From assembly GCA_023249795.1 (NCBI GenBank), contig JAHFBU010000012.1:749-14605 (forward strand): a DNA stretch of 13,857 nt, in the 5' to 3' direction. The notes below the pieces were generated by a model. It was not told where the DNA came from. It saw only the letters and a list, made by a program, of their open reading frames with translations, and made no database searches. The DNA is from Syntrophaceae bacterium. GTDB taxonomy: Bacteria; Desulfobacterota; Syntrophia; Syntrophales; UBA5619. The translations under genes and the position numbers were made by a program. This document shows positions 6,546 through 13,559 of this stretch, piece by piece; positions within the stretch are counted from its first letter, which is position 1; each line of letters starts with the position of its first letter.

Positions 6546-7283
6546 TCATTCCTCCACGGCCGGAAACAGCCTGATCGCCTCAAAGGGCCCCGACTGGTAA
6601 GCCTTGACCATCCGCAGCTTCATGAGTTCCAGGATTGCAAGAAACGTATAGATGATCCGCCGCCGGTCCCTTCGCTCGCCGAGAAGCTCGGTAAAGGTCA
6701 CCGGCCCCTGTTCCGTCAGTCTCTCCATGATTTCATTGATCCTGTCCGTCAGTGACATCTTTTCGGAATCGATCTCCAGATCCTCCTTGAGGTCGAGGCC
6801 GGCGACTATCCGGCGGAAGGCCGAAACGAGTTCAAAGACATCGACCTCAACCAGCGTGTCATCATCCAGTTCCTCCTCCTCCGTGAGCGGGGGCGGCTCC
6901 TCCGAGGGGGCGCCACGCTTGAAAACATCCCGTTCCAGGAGAGACCGTCCATCGAGTTGGAGCGCCGCCTCCTTGAATGCCTGATATTCCAGCAGTTGCT
7001 GGACCAGCTCTGCCCGGGGGTCCTCCGCTTCCTCCTCCTCGCCTTCCGTCTCGGCGGGCGGCAGCAGCAGCTTCGACTTGATATGGATGAGCGTCGCGGC
7101 CAGCACCAGATATTCCCCGGCGAGGTCCAGGTTGAGAGAGCGCATGATGTCGAGGTAGGAAAGATACTGCTCGGTGATCAGGGAAATGGGAATATTGTAG
7201 ATGTCGATCTCATTTTTCCGGATGAGATAGAGCAGGAGGTCCAGCGGCCCCTCAAAGATGTCGAGCTTGATTTCATAGCTCAT
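6546..7283 (-). CDS. scpA: Segregation and condensation protein A (kleisin)
   Basis: ScpA is the kleisin that bridges the SMC head domains and carries the ScpB dimer in bacterial condensin. The 245-residue protein starts with the hallmark 'LDIFEGPLDLLLYLIRKNEIDIYNIPI' region (about 7-33, split here by reading: EGPLDLLLYLI at 11-21). It continues with 'YLDIMRSLNLDLAGEYLVLAATLIHIKSKLLLP' as separate helices (about 43-75), has an acidic linker (about 78-90 and 125-145) and a C-terminal winged-helix region ('FLAILELMKLRMVKA') that binds the SMC head. Length and order fit the family. Its ATG lies inside the last codons of trpS (11-base overlap) with the nearest purine-rich site about 15 bases upstream, so translation probably depends on coupling to trpS. 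Confidence 0.95.
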   Translation of the reverse strand: MSYEIKLDIFEGPLDLLLYLIRKNEIDIYNIPISLITEQYLSYLDIMRSLNLDLAGEYLVLAATLIHIKSKLLLPPAETEGEEEEAEDPRAELVQQLLEYQAFKEAALQLDGRSLLERDVFKRGAPSEEPPPLTEEEELDDDTLVEVDVFELVSAFRRIVAGLDLKEDLEIDSEKMSLTDRINEIMERLTEQGPVTFTELLGERRDRRRIIYTFLAILELMKLRMVKAYQSGPFEAIRLFPAVEE

Positions 7284-8274
7284 GGCTAATTTTCATAAGC
7301 TCCCGCACCTCGACCAGCGTTGCCTTGGCGACCCGGCCGGCCCGGAGATTGCCATCCTCGATGATCGCCCGGATCTCTTCGGGATGGCGCACGTAGTGGT
7401 CCCGCCGCTCATGGATTGGCCCCATGCCCTCCGCGACCGCCCCGGCCAGGCGCCGCTTGCATTCGATACAGCCGATGCTTGCGCTTCTGCATGCGGGGGC
7501 GATCTCCACGACCGTCTCCGGCGTCGAATAGAGCCTGTGAAAGGTGTAAACGTTGCAGAGTTCGGGGCGGCCCGGGTCGCTCTTGCGCTGCCGCTGGGGA
7601 TCGGTGAACATCGCGCCGACCTTGTTCTTCAAATCATCGCCCCGATCGCTCATGAAGATCGCGTTGTCATAAGACTTGCTCATCTTCCGCCCGTCCATGC
7701 CCAGAAGCTTCGGGACCTCCGCAATGAGCGGCTCCGGGATGGGAAAGATCTCTCCATAGAGAAAATTGAAACGGCGGGCGATTTCGCGTGTCAGTTCGAC
7801 ATGGGGGAGCTGGTCGACGCCGACCGGGACGCCGTAGGCCTTGTACATGATGATGTCCGCCGCCTGAAGAACCGGATAGCCGAGGAAACCGAATGTCGAA
7901 AGATCCTTCTGCGAGAGTTCCTCCTTCATCTCCTTGTAGGTCGGATTCCTCTCCAGCCAGGCGATGGGGGTGATCATGCAGAGGAGCAGGAAGAGCTCAG
8001 CATGTTCCTTGATCGCGGATTGGATGAAGAGCGTGCTTTTGGCCGGATCGAGGCCGGCGGCGAGCCAGTCGATTGCCATCTCGATCGTGTTGGCCCGGAT
8101 CTCTCCCGTGGTCGCGTAGTCGCTGGTCAGCGCATGCCAGTCGGCCACGAAATAGTAGCAGTCATAATCGCCGTGATTCTGCAGGGTGATCCAGTTTGAA
8201 AGCGCGCCGTGGAGGTTCCCGAGATGGAGCTTCCCCGTGGGTCTCATCCCGCTCAAAATTCTCTTCTTCGCCAA
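7273..8274 (-). CDS. trpS: Tryptophanyl-tRNA synthetase
   Basis: Class I aminoacyl-tRNA synthetase that charges tRNA-Trp with tryptophan in the cytoplasm. With the chosen start it has 333 residues, the usual size. Visible motifs are the HIGH-equivalent 'HLGN' (17-20, in 'RPTGKLHLGNLHGA') and KMSKS (197-201, in 'GMDGRKMSKSYDN'). Also present are the substrate-pocket stretch 'GYPVLQAADIIMYKA' (132-146) and the C-terminal 'GCIECKRRLA' segment. The start is taken as TTG at 8274 because GGGAGG lies 6 bases upstream and relatives commonly begin 'MAKKRILSGMRPTG'. An in-frame ATG at 8304 (10 residues longer) has a weaker, more distant AAGGA and cannot be excluded. It is first in an operon with scpA, scpB and rluB and overlaps scpA by 11 bases. 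Confidence 0.95.
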   Translation of the reverse strand: MAKKRILSGMRPTGKLHLGNLHGALSNWITLQNHGDYDCYYFVADWHALTSDYATTGEIRANTIEMAIDWLAAGLDPAKSTLFIQSAIKEHAELFLLLCMITPIAWLERNPTYKEMKEELSQKDLSTFGFLGYPVLQAADIIMYKAYGVPVGVDQLPHVELTREIARRFNFLYGEIFPIPEPLIAEVPKLLGMDGRKMSKSYDNAIFMSDRGDDLKNKVGAMFTDPQRQRKSDPGRPELCNVYTFHRLYSTPETVVEIAPACRSASIGCIECKRRLAGAVAEGMGPIHERRDHYVRHPEEIRAIIEDGNLRAGRVAKATLVEVRELMKISHEL

Positions 8275-8357
8275 AACAAACCTCCCGAAAACAGATTCAC
8301 TCATTTCGGTCTTTTCCTTCCGTAACGCAAACGGGGAAAGACCCAAAACCCGCCGTC

Positions 8358-8386
8358 CTAATAACAGAAACGTCCGGGCGTGTCAA
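8358..8386 (-). promoter_or_regulatory. Predicted sigma-70-type promoter for trpS-scpA-scpB-rluB
   Basis: Reading the minus strand, a perfect TTGACA (8386-8381) is followed after 17 bases by TATTAG (8363-8358), with a TGN extended -10 element just before it. Transcription would start near 8351, leaving a leader of about 77 bases to the TTG start. The leader is too short for a T-box or a classical attenuator, and I see no leader peptide rich in tryptophan. Confidence 0.65.
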
Positions 8387-8437
8387 CGAACGGCCGCTCT
8401 GCTTAAACCGATCGTTCCCATCCATGAACCGGATAGC

Positions 8438-8470
8438 AAAAGGCCCCCATTTTAAAGATGGAGGCCTTTC
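8438..8470 (-). terminator. Intrinsic terminator downstream of the HU gene
   Basis: On the minus strand the stem AAAGGCCTCCAT (8469-8458) pairs with ATGGGGGCCTTT (8450-8439) with one mismatch (8446/8462), around a 7-base loop, and the T run follows. It lies about 25 bases after the HU stop codon and before the trpS promoter, so it separates the two transcription units. Confidence 0.8.
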
Positions 8471-8494
8471 TTGAACGGACACTTCAATACCTGA

Positions 8495-8770
8495 TTATTT
8501 GTTAACCTTGTCGGCCAGAGCCTTGCCCGCCTTGAATTTAACAACCTTCTTCGCGGCAATCTTGATCTTCTTGCCGGTCTGAGGATTCCTGCCGTCGCGG
8601 GCCTTCCTCTTCACAACAGAGAAGGTTCCGAAGCCAACCAGTCCGAGCTTCCCGCTTTTCTTGAGTTCCTTTGCCACCGCTCCGACATAGGCATCCAACG
8701 CCATTGATGCCGCCGCCTTCGTCACCGCTGCTCCCTCCGCCATTACCGCAATCAATTCCGCCTTCGTCAT
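8495..8770 (-). CDS. hup: DNA-binding protein HU
   Basis: A 91-residue HU-type nucleoid protein that dimerises and bends DNA without strong sequence preference. It has the N-terminal helix pair ('MTKAELIAVMAE'; 'AAASMALDAYVGAVAKELKKSG'), the family core 'LVGFGTFSVVKRKARDGRNPQTG' (about 44-66, shown here only as a span, with the intercalating proline in 'RNPQTG') and a lysine-rich C-terminal half ('KIKIAAKKVVKFKAGKALADKVNK' region). Length equals the family norm, favouring HU over the longer IHF alpha, though HU and IHF cannot always be separated by eye. GGGGGA lies about 9 bases before the ATG. It is monocistronic, with a terminator just downstream and a long upstream region. Which hup paralogue this is cannot be decided. 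Confidence 0.95.
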   Translation of the reverse strand: MTKAELIAVMAEGAAVTKAAASMALDAYVGAVAKELKKSGKLGLVGFGTFSVVKRKARDGRNPQTGKKIKIAAKKVVKFKAGKALADKVNK

Positions 8771-9098
8771 CCCTTATTTCCCCCTTTCGTCAATTGGTTT
8801 TATGGAACATAACGTTGCGACCACCCCAAGGTGGCTTAATCCCTATGGTTTAAATCAGTCCCGAATTTCAAGAAACAAGTGGAACAACGCACTTTCCAGC
8901 GAATTTGGAGTTACCCCTAACATAAAGAAAATGAACAATCAAGAAAAAATGTAATATTTTTAATACGGATAGGGAGGGCGAAAAGCGTAAGCCCAGCATG
9001 GGCGGTGGTTTGACAAGCTCCGCGCCCTGTGTTCCTTAACTGCCCGGCAACACGGGAGGAACGGATTATCGATTCTCTCATGCCGGGACGGTGGGCAC
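8771..9098. other. Intergenic region between HU and mltA genes
   Basis: No credible coding frame is seen in these 328 bases. The HU promoter should lie here on the minus strand; a weak candidate is TTGAAA (8871-8866) with CATAGG (8847-8842) at 18 bases. A small hairpin CCACC-CCAA-GGTGG (8821-8834) would lie in or near the HU leader. The stretch about 8930-8965 is strongly AT-rich, unlike its surroundings, and could be an UP-type element or a curved site. GCCCA-GCA-TGGGC (8991-9003) followed on the minus strand by TTACGCTTTT is a weak possible terminator for the mltA operon. Confidence 0.5.
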
Positions 9099-10442
9099 CT
9101 ATCTCCTCGCACTGCTCTGATCGGCATCAGCGTTCGTCTTTTTCTTAACGAGGAAATAAAGTTCCCCCTTCTCCTTCAGACTGCCAGCCAGCATCTCCGC
9201 CTCGCCGCCGCTTCCGCAGAAGAGATCGACGCGTCCCGCCCCCTTGATCGCGCCCCCGGCGTCCTGGCTGACGACAAAGCGGGAAAAGGGGATCCAGGAT
9301 AGGGCATTCCCATCCTTGTCGAGGACAGGCTTGCGAGCGCGCATGAAGGCGAGAGCCCCCTTCGGGAAGAGATCCGGATCGGTGGCGATGGATCGCCCCG
9401 GCGTCAGGACCTCCTCGATCGCGCCAATGGGCCCCTCCCCGACGATCCGAAAAAAGACATAACTTTTGTTGTACCCGAGGATTCCCGGCAGTTCATCGGG
9501 ATGTTCCTTGAGGTATTTCTTGATCTCCCTGTAGGAAATTTCCTGGGGACCGATCTTCCCCATCTTCCGCATATAGGGACCGATGCTCTGGAACGGGCGG
9601 CCGTTCTTTAACGCGTACCCGATCTGCAGAAGCGTGCCATCCGTCAGTTCGATCTTGCCGGAGCCCTGGGTATGCATGAAAAAGAGGTCAACCCGATCAT
9701 CGACCCAGGCGAGTTCCAGACCCTGCCCCTCGAGAAGACTCAGATCCTCGATCTCCGCCCGGCTGTAGTAGGGAATGAGCTCCCCGTTCATGACCCGGCC
9801 GACCAGTTGTCCACTCTTATATCTCTCCCCGAACTTGTTGAGATTGACTGCAATTGCATCATCGGGGGGTTTGTAAACCGGATACCGGTATTTCCCGGTC
9901 TTCGTCAGCGACCCTTTCAAGAACGACTCGAAATAGCCGGTGAACAAAACGGTATTCTTTCCATCCGAACCGATTGACTGATAGACGTCGAAGGTCTCCC
10001 GGATTCTCGCCTGCCTGACCTCGGCCGACTCACTGCTCCGGAGGATCTCCCGAAGGGCGATCAGGGAATCCTGCTGATCCTTGACGCTGACCGTTACATC
10101 GTCCATCCGCGCAGGACCTTTTCCGGCCGCTCTCTTGTAGTACCGGAGACTCTTTTCGACGGCCTTATCGAGCGACTCCAGATCCATGTCGTCGGAAAAC
10201 AATGGAAGCCGGTCGTCGGGTACACGGGTGAGAGGGCAAGCCGGTTTCAGTTCCACGGGCGGCGGAATAATAATTTCGGGCGGGCCTGAAATTTCCGACC
10301 CCGGCGCGGGCTTCTCGGAAGGCGGAACCGGTTTCACAACGGCGGGACGCGGCGATGGCCGCTGCGGCGGCTTCCGGGCCGGCCCCGCGCAAGCCACGAT
10401 GAAACAGATAGCCGTCACTACGAGAACAGACTGCTTGAACAT
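9099..10442 (-). CDS. mltA: Membrane-bound lytic murein transglycosylase A (lipoprotein)
   Basis: Cleaves the MurNAc-GlcNAc bond of peptidoglycan, forming 1,6-anhydro ends, during wall remodelling or recycling. The 447 residues begin with a lipoprotein signal peptide whose lipobox is IVAC, making C18 the lipidation site; residue 19 is Ala, compatible with outer-membrane sorting. A proline-rich linker (about 23-67) precedes the MltA barrel domain, with 'LFTGYFESFLKGS' and 'DLFFMHTQGSGKIEL'. The C-terminal 3D domain follows, with 'VVSQDAGGAIKGAGRVDLFCG' aspartates D394 and D406; the latter matches the catalytic aspartate of the family. It is longer than E. coli MltA mainly because of the linker and a helical insert (about 85-150). 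Its start lies one base after the upstream GNAT gene, with the GGAG site inside that gene's end. Confidence 0.93.
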   Translation of the reverse strand: MFKQSVLVVTAICFIVACAGPARKPPQRPSPRPAVVKPVPPSEKPAPGSEISGPPEIIIPPPVELKPACPLTRVPDDRLPLFSDDMDLESLDKAVEKSLRYYKRAAGKGPARMDDVTVSVKDQQDSLIALREILRSSESAEVRQARIRETFDVYQSIGSDGKNTVLFTGYFESFLKGSLTKTGKYRYPVYKPPDDAIAVNLNKFGERYKSGQLVGRVMNGELIPYYSRAEIEDLSLLEGQGLELAWVDDRVDLFFMHTQGSGKIELTDGTLLQIGYALKNGRPFQSIGPYMRKMGKIGPQEISYREIKKYLKEHPDELPGILGYNKSYVFFRIVGEGPIGAIEEVLTPGRSIATDPDLFPKGALAFMRARKPVLDKDGNALSWIPFSRFVVSQDAGGAIKGAGRVDLFCGSGGEAEMLAGSLKEKGELYFLVKKKTNADADQSSARR

Positions 10443-10443
10443 C

Positions 10444-10902
10444 TCAAAGCTCCAGGATCATGGCGACTTCATCACAGAAGTCCGGATACTTGGAACAGCG
10501 GAAACAATCGGACCATATCTTCTCCGGAAGCGTGGAGCGCTCGACCTCCCGGAAACCGAACTTTCCGAAGAACTCCCGTTTGTAAGTCAGGGTGAAAACG
10601 CGGAAGAGATCCAGTGTGATCGCCTCCGAGATGCAGGCCTCCACGAGTTTTCGGCCGATCCCTTCGCCTCTTCGATCCTCATCGACGTAGAGGGATCGGA
10701 TCTCGGCCAGGTTCTCCCAGATGATGCTCATCGCGCAAACCCCGCGGATTTCATCCTGCCCCTCGTCCTGATAGACGAAGAAATCCCTCAGGCTGCCGTA
10801 GATATCCATCAGCGAACGGGGCAGCATCTCCCCCTTTCCGGAGGAGGCATTGATCAATCTGTGAATCGTCTTGACGTCCCCGATACGGGCTTTTCTCAGC
10901 AT
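10444..10902 (-). CDS. GNAT-family N-acetyltransferase, ArgA-like (short N-acetylglutamate synthase type)
   Basis: A 152-residue acetyltransferase of the GNAT fold. The acetyl-CoA pyrophosphate loop 'RRGEGIGRKLVE' (77-88) follows the strand 'AEIRSLYVDED', and 'FFGKFGFREVE' (111-121) is the usual C-terminal signature. The ending 'PEKIWSDCFRCSKYPDFCDEVAM' region, with C133, C136 and C143, is typical of the short stand-alone ArgA-like group (COG1246), some of which acetylate glutamate as the first step of arginine synthesis. The substrate here is not proven, as the neighbours are recN and mltA rather than arg genes. GGAG lies about 8 bases before the ATG. It is 27 bases after recN and one base before mltA, so co-transcription is very likely. 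Confidence 0.82.
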   Translation of the reverse strand: MLRKARIGDVKTIHRLINASSGKGEMLPRSLMDIYGSLRDFFVYQDEGQDEIRGVCAMSIIWENLAEIRSLYVDEDRRGEGIGRKLVEACISEAITLDLFRVFTLTYKREFFGKFGFREVERSTLPEKIWSDCFRCSKYPDFCDEVAMILEL

Positions 10903-10929
10903 CGCTCTCTCCTGCCGTTTCCTTTGTCA

Positions 10930-12597
10930 TCACCCGTGCCGGGCTGAAAGCATCTCCCGCGCATGTTCCTTTGCTTTTTCGGTCAGCTCTATCCCGCCCA
11001 ACATGCGGGTGATCTCTTCCAGCCGCTCCTCCCCGGAGAGGAGCGAAACGGAGGTATTCGTCCGCTCCCCGGCAACCCGTTTCACCACCCGGTAGTGCCG
11101 GTCGCCGCAACAGGCGATCTGGGGCAGATGCGTGATGCAGAGGACCTGATGGTGCCTCGCGACCTCCCGGAGTTTCTGGCCGACGATCTCCGCCGTCGCG
11201 CCGCCGATCCCGCTGTCGACCTCATCAAAAACGATCGTCCCCACGGAACCCGTTCGGGCGAGAACCTTCTTCAGCGCAAGCATGATGCGGGAGAGCTCGC
11301 CGCCGGAAGCGATCGCCCGAAGCGGTTTCATCTCTTCGCCCACGTTGGCCGAGAGATAAAACTCCGGGGCATCAATCCCTTTTTCGTTCGGCTCGCTCCG
11401 AAGATCGCCAAAGACCGCCTCGAACTGCGCGTTTTCCATTGCCAACGTCCGGATCTCCCCTTCAACCGATCGCTTCAGGGCAGCGGCCGCCTCACGCCGT
11501 TTCGCGGAGAGCGCCTCTGCCTCTTCCATCAGCAGCTCCCTTTCGGCGTCGATGTCCGTCGTCAGCGCCCCGATCTCCTCTTCAAGCGAGGAGATCTCCT
11601 CCAACTCTCTCTCCGCTTCGGCCTGTCTTGTCAGAACGGCATCGAGCGTCCCCCCGTATTTCCGTTTCAGACGCCCCAGAAGCTCCAGCCGCTCATCGAG
11701 GGCCTCCAGACGGCCGGGGTCGAACGAAAGGCGTTTGGCATATTCTCGGAGCGTAAAGGCCGCCTCTTCGATTCGGTAGTAGATCTCTTCCATCTCCTGT
11801 TCGGTCAGCTTCAAGCCTGAATCGATCTTCCGGATCTCCTTCACGGCGGAGACCACGTTGCGGAACTCGGCCAGCACCGCTCCACCTTTCCCGTAGAGCG
11901 TCTCATAAGCCGTATCCGCAAAATCCATCAGCTTCTGAACGTTCGCGAGGACCTTTTTCTCTTCCGCCAGGGCGGCATCCTCCCCCGCCCGGATATCGGC
12001 GCCGGCGATCTCGCCCACCTGATAACGGAGGAGCTCTTCCCGCTCCGCCCTTTTGAGCTGGCGCTCCTGAAGCCCCCGGAGTTTTTCCTGAAGCAGACGA
12101 TAACGGTCGTACTTTTCCCGATAGGCCGCCCGGAGCGGCAACAGCCCCCCGAATTCGTCGAGAATGTCGAGGTGATTCTCCGCGTTGAGAATCATCTGAT
12201 GCTCGTGCTGGCCGCAGACGTTGATCAACGATTCGCCGATCGCCGCGAGCGACGCCAGGGATGAAAGATGCCCGTTGATATAAACACGGTTCTTTCCGGA
12301 ACGGGAGACCACGCGGCGGACGACGAGTTCTCCGCCGTCGCCGAATCCCATCTCCCGGATCCTGCCCTGCAACCCGTCCTGGCCGCGGATGTCAAAAAGC
12401 GCCTCGACGACGGCCGCATCCTCGAAAGAACGGATCATGTCGGCATTCGCCCGGTCTCCCAGAAGAAGACCCACCGCGCCGATGATGATCGATTTCCCGG
12501 CACCGGTCTCCCCGGAGATCATGTTCAGACCCCCGTCGAAGGCCACCTGCAGTTCGTCGATGATGGCAAAATTACGGATGTTCAGCTCCGCGAGCAT
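10930..12597 (-). CDS. recN: DNA repair protein RecN (SMC-like ATPase)
   Basis: RecN acts in recombinational repair of double-strand breaks, together with RecA, holding DNA ends or sister duplexes. The 555 residues match the family. The N-terminal ATPase half has Walker A 'GETGAGKS' (29-36). A long coiled-coil region (about 150-380, rich in Glu/Arg/Leu) connects to the C-terminal half with the ABC signature 'SGGELSR' (431-437), Walker B 'TIVFDE' (454-459) and the switch histidine in 'CITHLPQIA' (H490). The ATG at 12597 has GGGAGG 6 bases upstream. Its first 26 bases overlap the end of nadK, a gene pair found together in many bacteria, so expression is probably coupled. No LexA box was recognised nearby, and being inside an operon argues against a dedicated SOS promoter here. 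Confidence 0.96.
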   Translation of the reverse strand: MLAELNIRNFAIIDELQVAFDGGLNMISGETGAGKSIIIGAVGLLLGDRANADMIRSFEDAAVVEALFDIRGQDGLQGRIREMGFGDGGELVVRRVVSRSGKNRVYINGHLSSLASLAAIGESLINVCGQHEHQMILNAENHLDILDEFGGLLPLRAAYREKYDRYRLLQEKLRGLQERQLKRAEREELLRYQVGEIAGADIRAGEDAALAEEKKVLANVQKLMDFADTAYETLYGKGGAVLAEFRNVVSAVKEIRKIDSGLKLTEQEMEEIYYRIEEAAFTLREYAKRLSFDPGRLEALDERLELLGRLKRKYGGTLDAVLTRQAEAERELEEISSLEEEIGALTTDIDAERELLMEEAEALSAKRREAAAALKRSVEGEIRTLAMENAQFEAVFGDLRSEPNEKGIDAPEFYLSANVGEEMKPLRAIASGGELSRIMLALKKVLARTGSVGTIVFDEVDSGIGGATAEIVGQKLREVARHHQVLCITHLPQIACCGDRHYRVVKRVAGERTNTSVSLLSGEERLEEITRMLGGIELTEKAKEHAREMLSARHG

Positions 12598-13483
12598 CCT
12601 TGTCCTCCCGGGCAGCTCCCGTCGGGGAACCGCCCCATCCCAACTTTGTCCGCAGAATCTCCAGATAACCCCGGTGGGGGGAGGAGACCAGCGTGGTGAT
12701 GTACCGTGACTTCCTGACGGTCACGCTGTCTCCATACTTCACGGTAAAGGAAACCTGCCCATCAAGCGTCACGGTCGCCCCCTGCTCCGGGGTGCAGAGC
12801 GCCACCCGGATGACGGCGTTCTCCGGCAGGATGACCGGCCGGTTCGTCAGGGTATGGGGACAGATCGGGTTGATGAGAATCGAATTCAGCTCGGGAAAGA
12901 TGATGGGTCCGCCGGCGGCCAGCGAATAGGCCGTGGAGCCGGTCGGCGTCGCGATGATGAGGCCGTCAGCCTTGAAGGTCGTCATATAGCAACCGTCCAC
13001 CGTCGTCTCCAGCTCCACGATCCGGGAGAGATTCCCCCGGTTGATCACGACGTCGTTCAGGACGGTCCCCTCGCGGAAGGGTTCCTCGCCCCCCTGGATC
13101 TCCACATCAAGCATCATCCGTTTTTCGATTTGGAAGTTGCCCGCAAGGATCAGCTCCAGGGCAGCGAACATCTCGCCCAAGTTCACCTCGGTCAGATATC
13201 CGAACCCTCCGAGATTGATTCCGACGATGGGCACATCCCGGTCGCGGACCAGGCGTGCCGTCCGCAGGATCGTCCCGTCGCCTCCGAAGACGACTATCAG
13301 ATCCACGAGCGTCCAGAGCTTCCCCTTTTCAACGCCGGGCAGAGAGCCGATCTTCGCGGCAATCCCCTCCTCGAGATAGACCTCAAGACCGCGCTTCAGC
13401 ATCCACTCGCGAAGAGCGACGGTGTATTCGGGCGATTTCGCCTTGGCGACATTGGCGACGATGCCGACTCTTTTGATAACCAT
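12572..13483 (-). CDS. nadK: NAD kinase
   Basis: Phosphorylates NAD to NADP using ATP or polyphosphate, supplying the cell's NADP pool. The 303-residue protein shows the family's GGDGT motif (67-71, with catalytic D69), 'NLGGFGYLTEV' (90-100), 'LNDVVINRG' (142-150) and the glycine-rich 'ADGLIIATPTGSTAYSLAAG' region (172-191). The C-terminal sandwich ends at 'SSPHRGYLEILRTKLGW', followed by a roughly 20-residue polar tail whose last codons overlap recN by 26 bases. The ATG at 13483 is chosen because AAGGG lies 7 bases upstream and the protein then begins 'MVIKRVGIVANVAK' as relatives do; the frame is open up to 13609, but those 42 residues look non-homologous and run into the upstream gene. 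Confidence 0.96.
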   Translation of the reverse strand: MVIKRVGIVANVAKAKSPEYTVALREWMLKRGLEVYLEEGIAAKIGSLPGVEKGKLWTLVDLIVVFGGDGTILRTARLVRDRDVPIVGINLGGFGYLTEVNLGEMFAALELILAGNFQIEKRMMLDVEIQGGEEPFREGTVLNDVVINRGNLSRIVELETTVDGCYMTTFKADGLIIATPTGSTAYSLAAGGPIIFPELNSILINPICPHTLTNRPVILPENAVIRVALCTPEQGATVTLDGQVSFTVKYGDSVTVRKSRYITTLVSSPHRGYLEILRTKLGWGGSPTGAAREDKDARGAEHP

Positions 13484-13559
13484 TTGATTCCCTTGAAACA
13501 GATTTGCGCTTCTCCTATCACAAAATGCCACCGGTGTCCATGCGCGGAGGATGAAAAGC

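Noticed and set aside
6389..6583. Possible 65-residue N-terminal extension of ScpB
   Set aside because: It runs through the 126-base inverted-repeat element and into the end of scpA, lacks ScpB similarity, and the ATG at 6388 has a good ribosome binding site.
7282..8199. 305-residue open frame antisense to trpS
   Set aside because: It lies wholly opposite trpS, whose motifs are unmistakable; its translation is rich in Asp, Arg and His with no recognisable domain, as expected from a GC-rich antisense shadow.
8275..8357. T-box or tryptophan attenuator ahead of trpS
   Set aside because: The leader is under 85 bases, with no T-box consensus, no specifier-loop structure, no terminator hairpin and no Trp-rich leader peptide.
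9010..9040. Plus-strand TTGACA at 9010-9015 as a promoter
   Set aside because: No acceptable -10 box lies at 16-18 bases, and no gene follows on the plus strand.
10963..11820. 285-residue open frame antisense to recN
   Set aside because: Covers the RecN ATPase C-terminal half on the other strand; no domain recognisable and no promoter or ribosome binding site.
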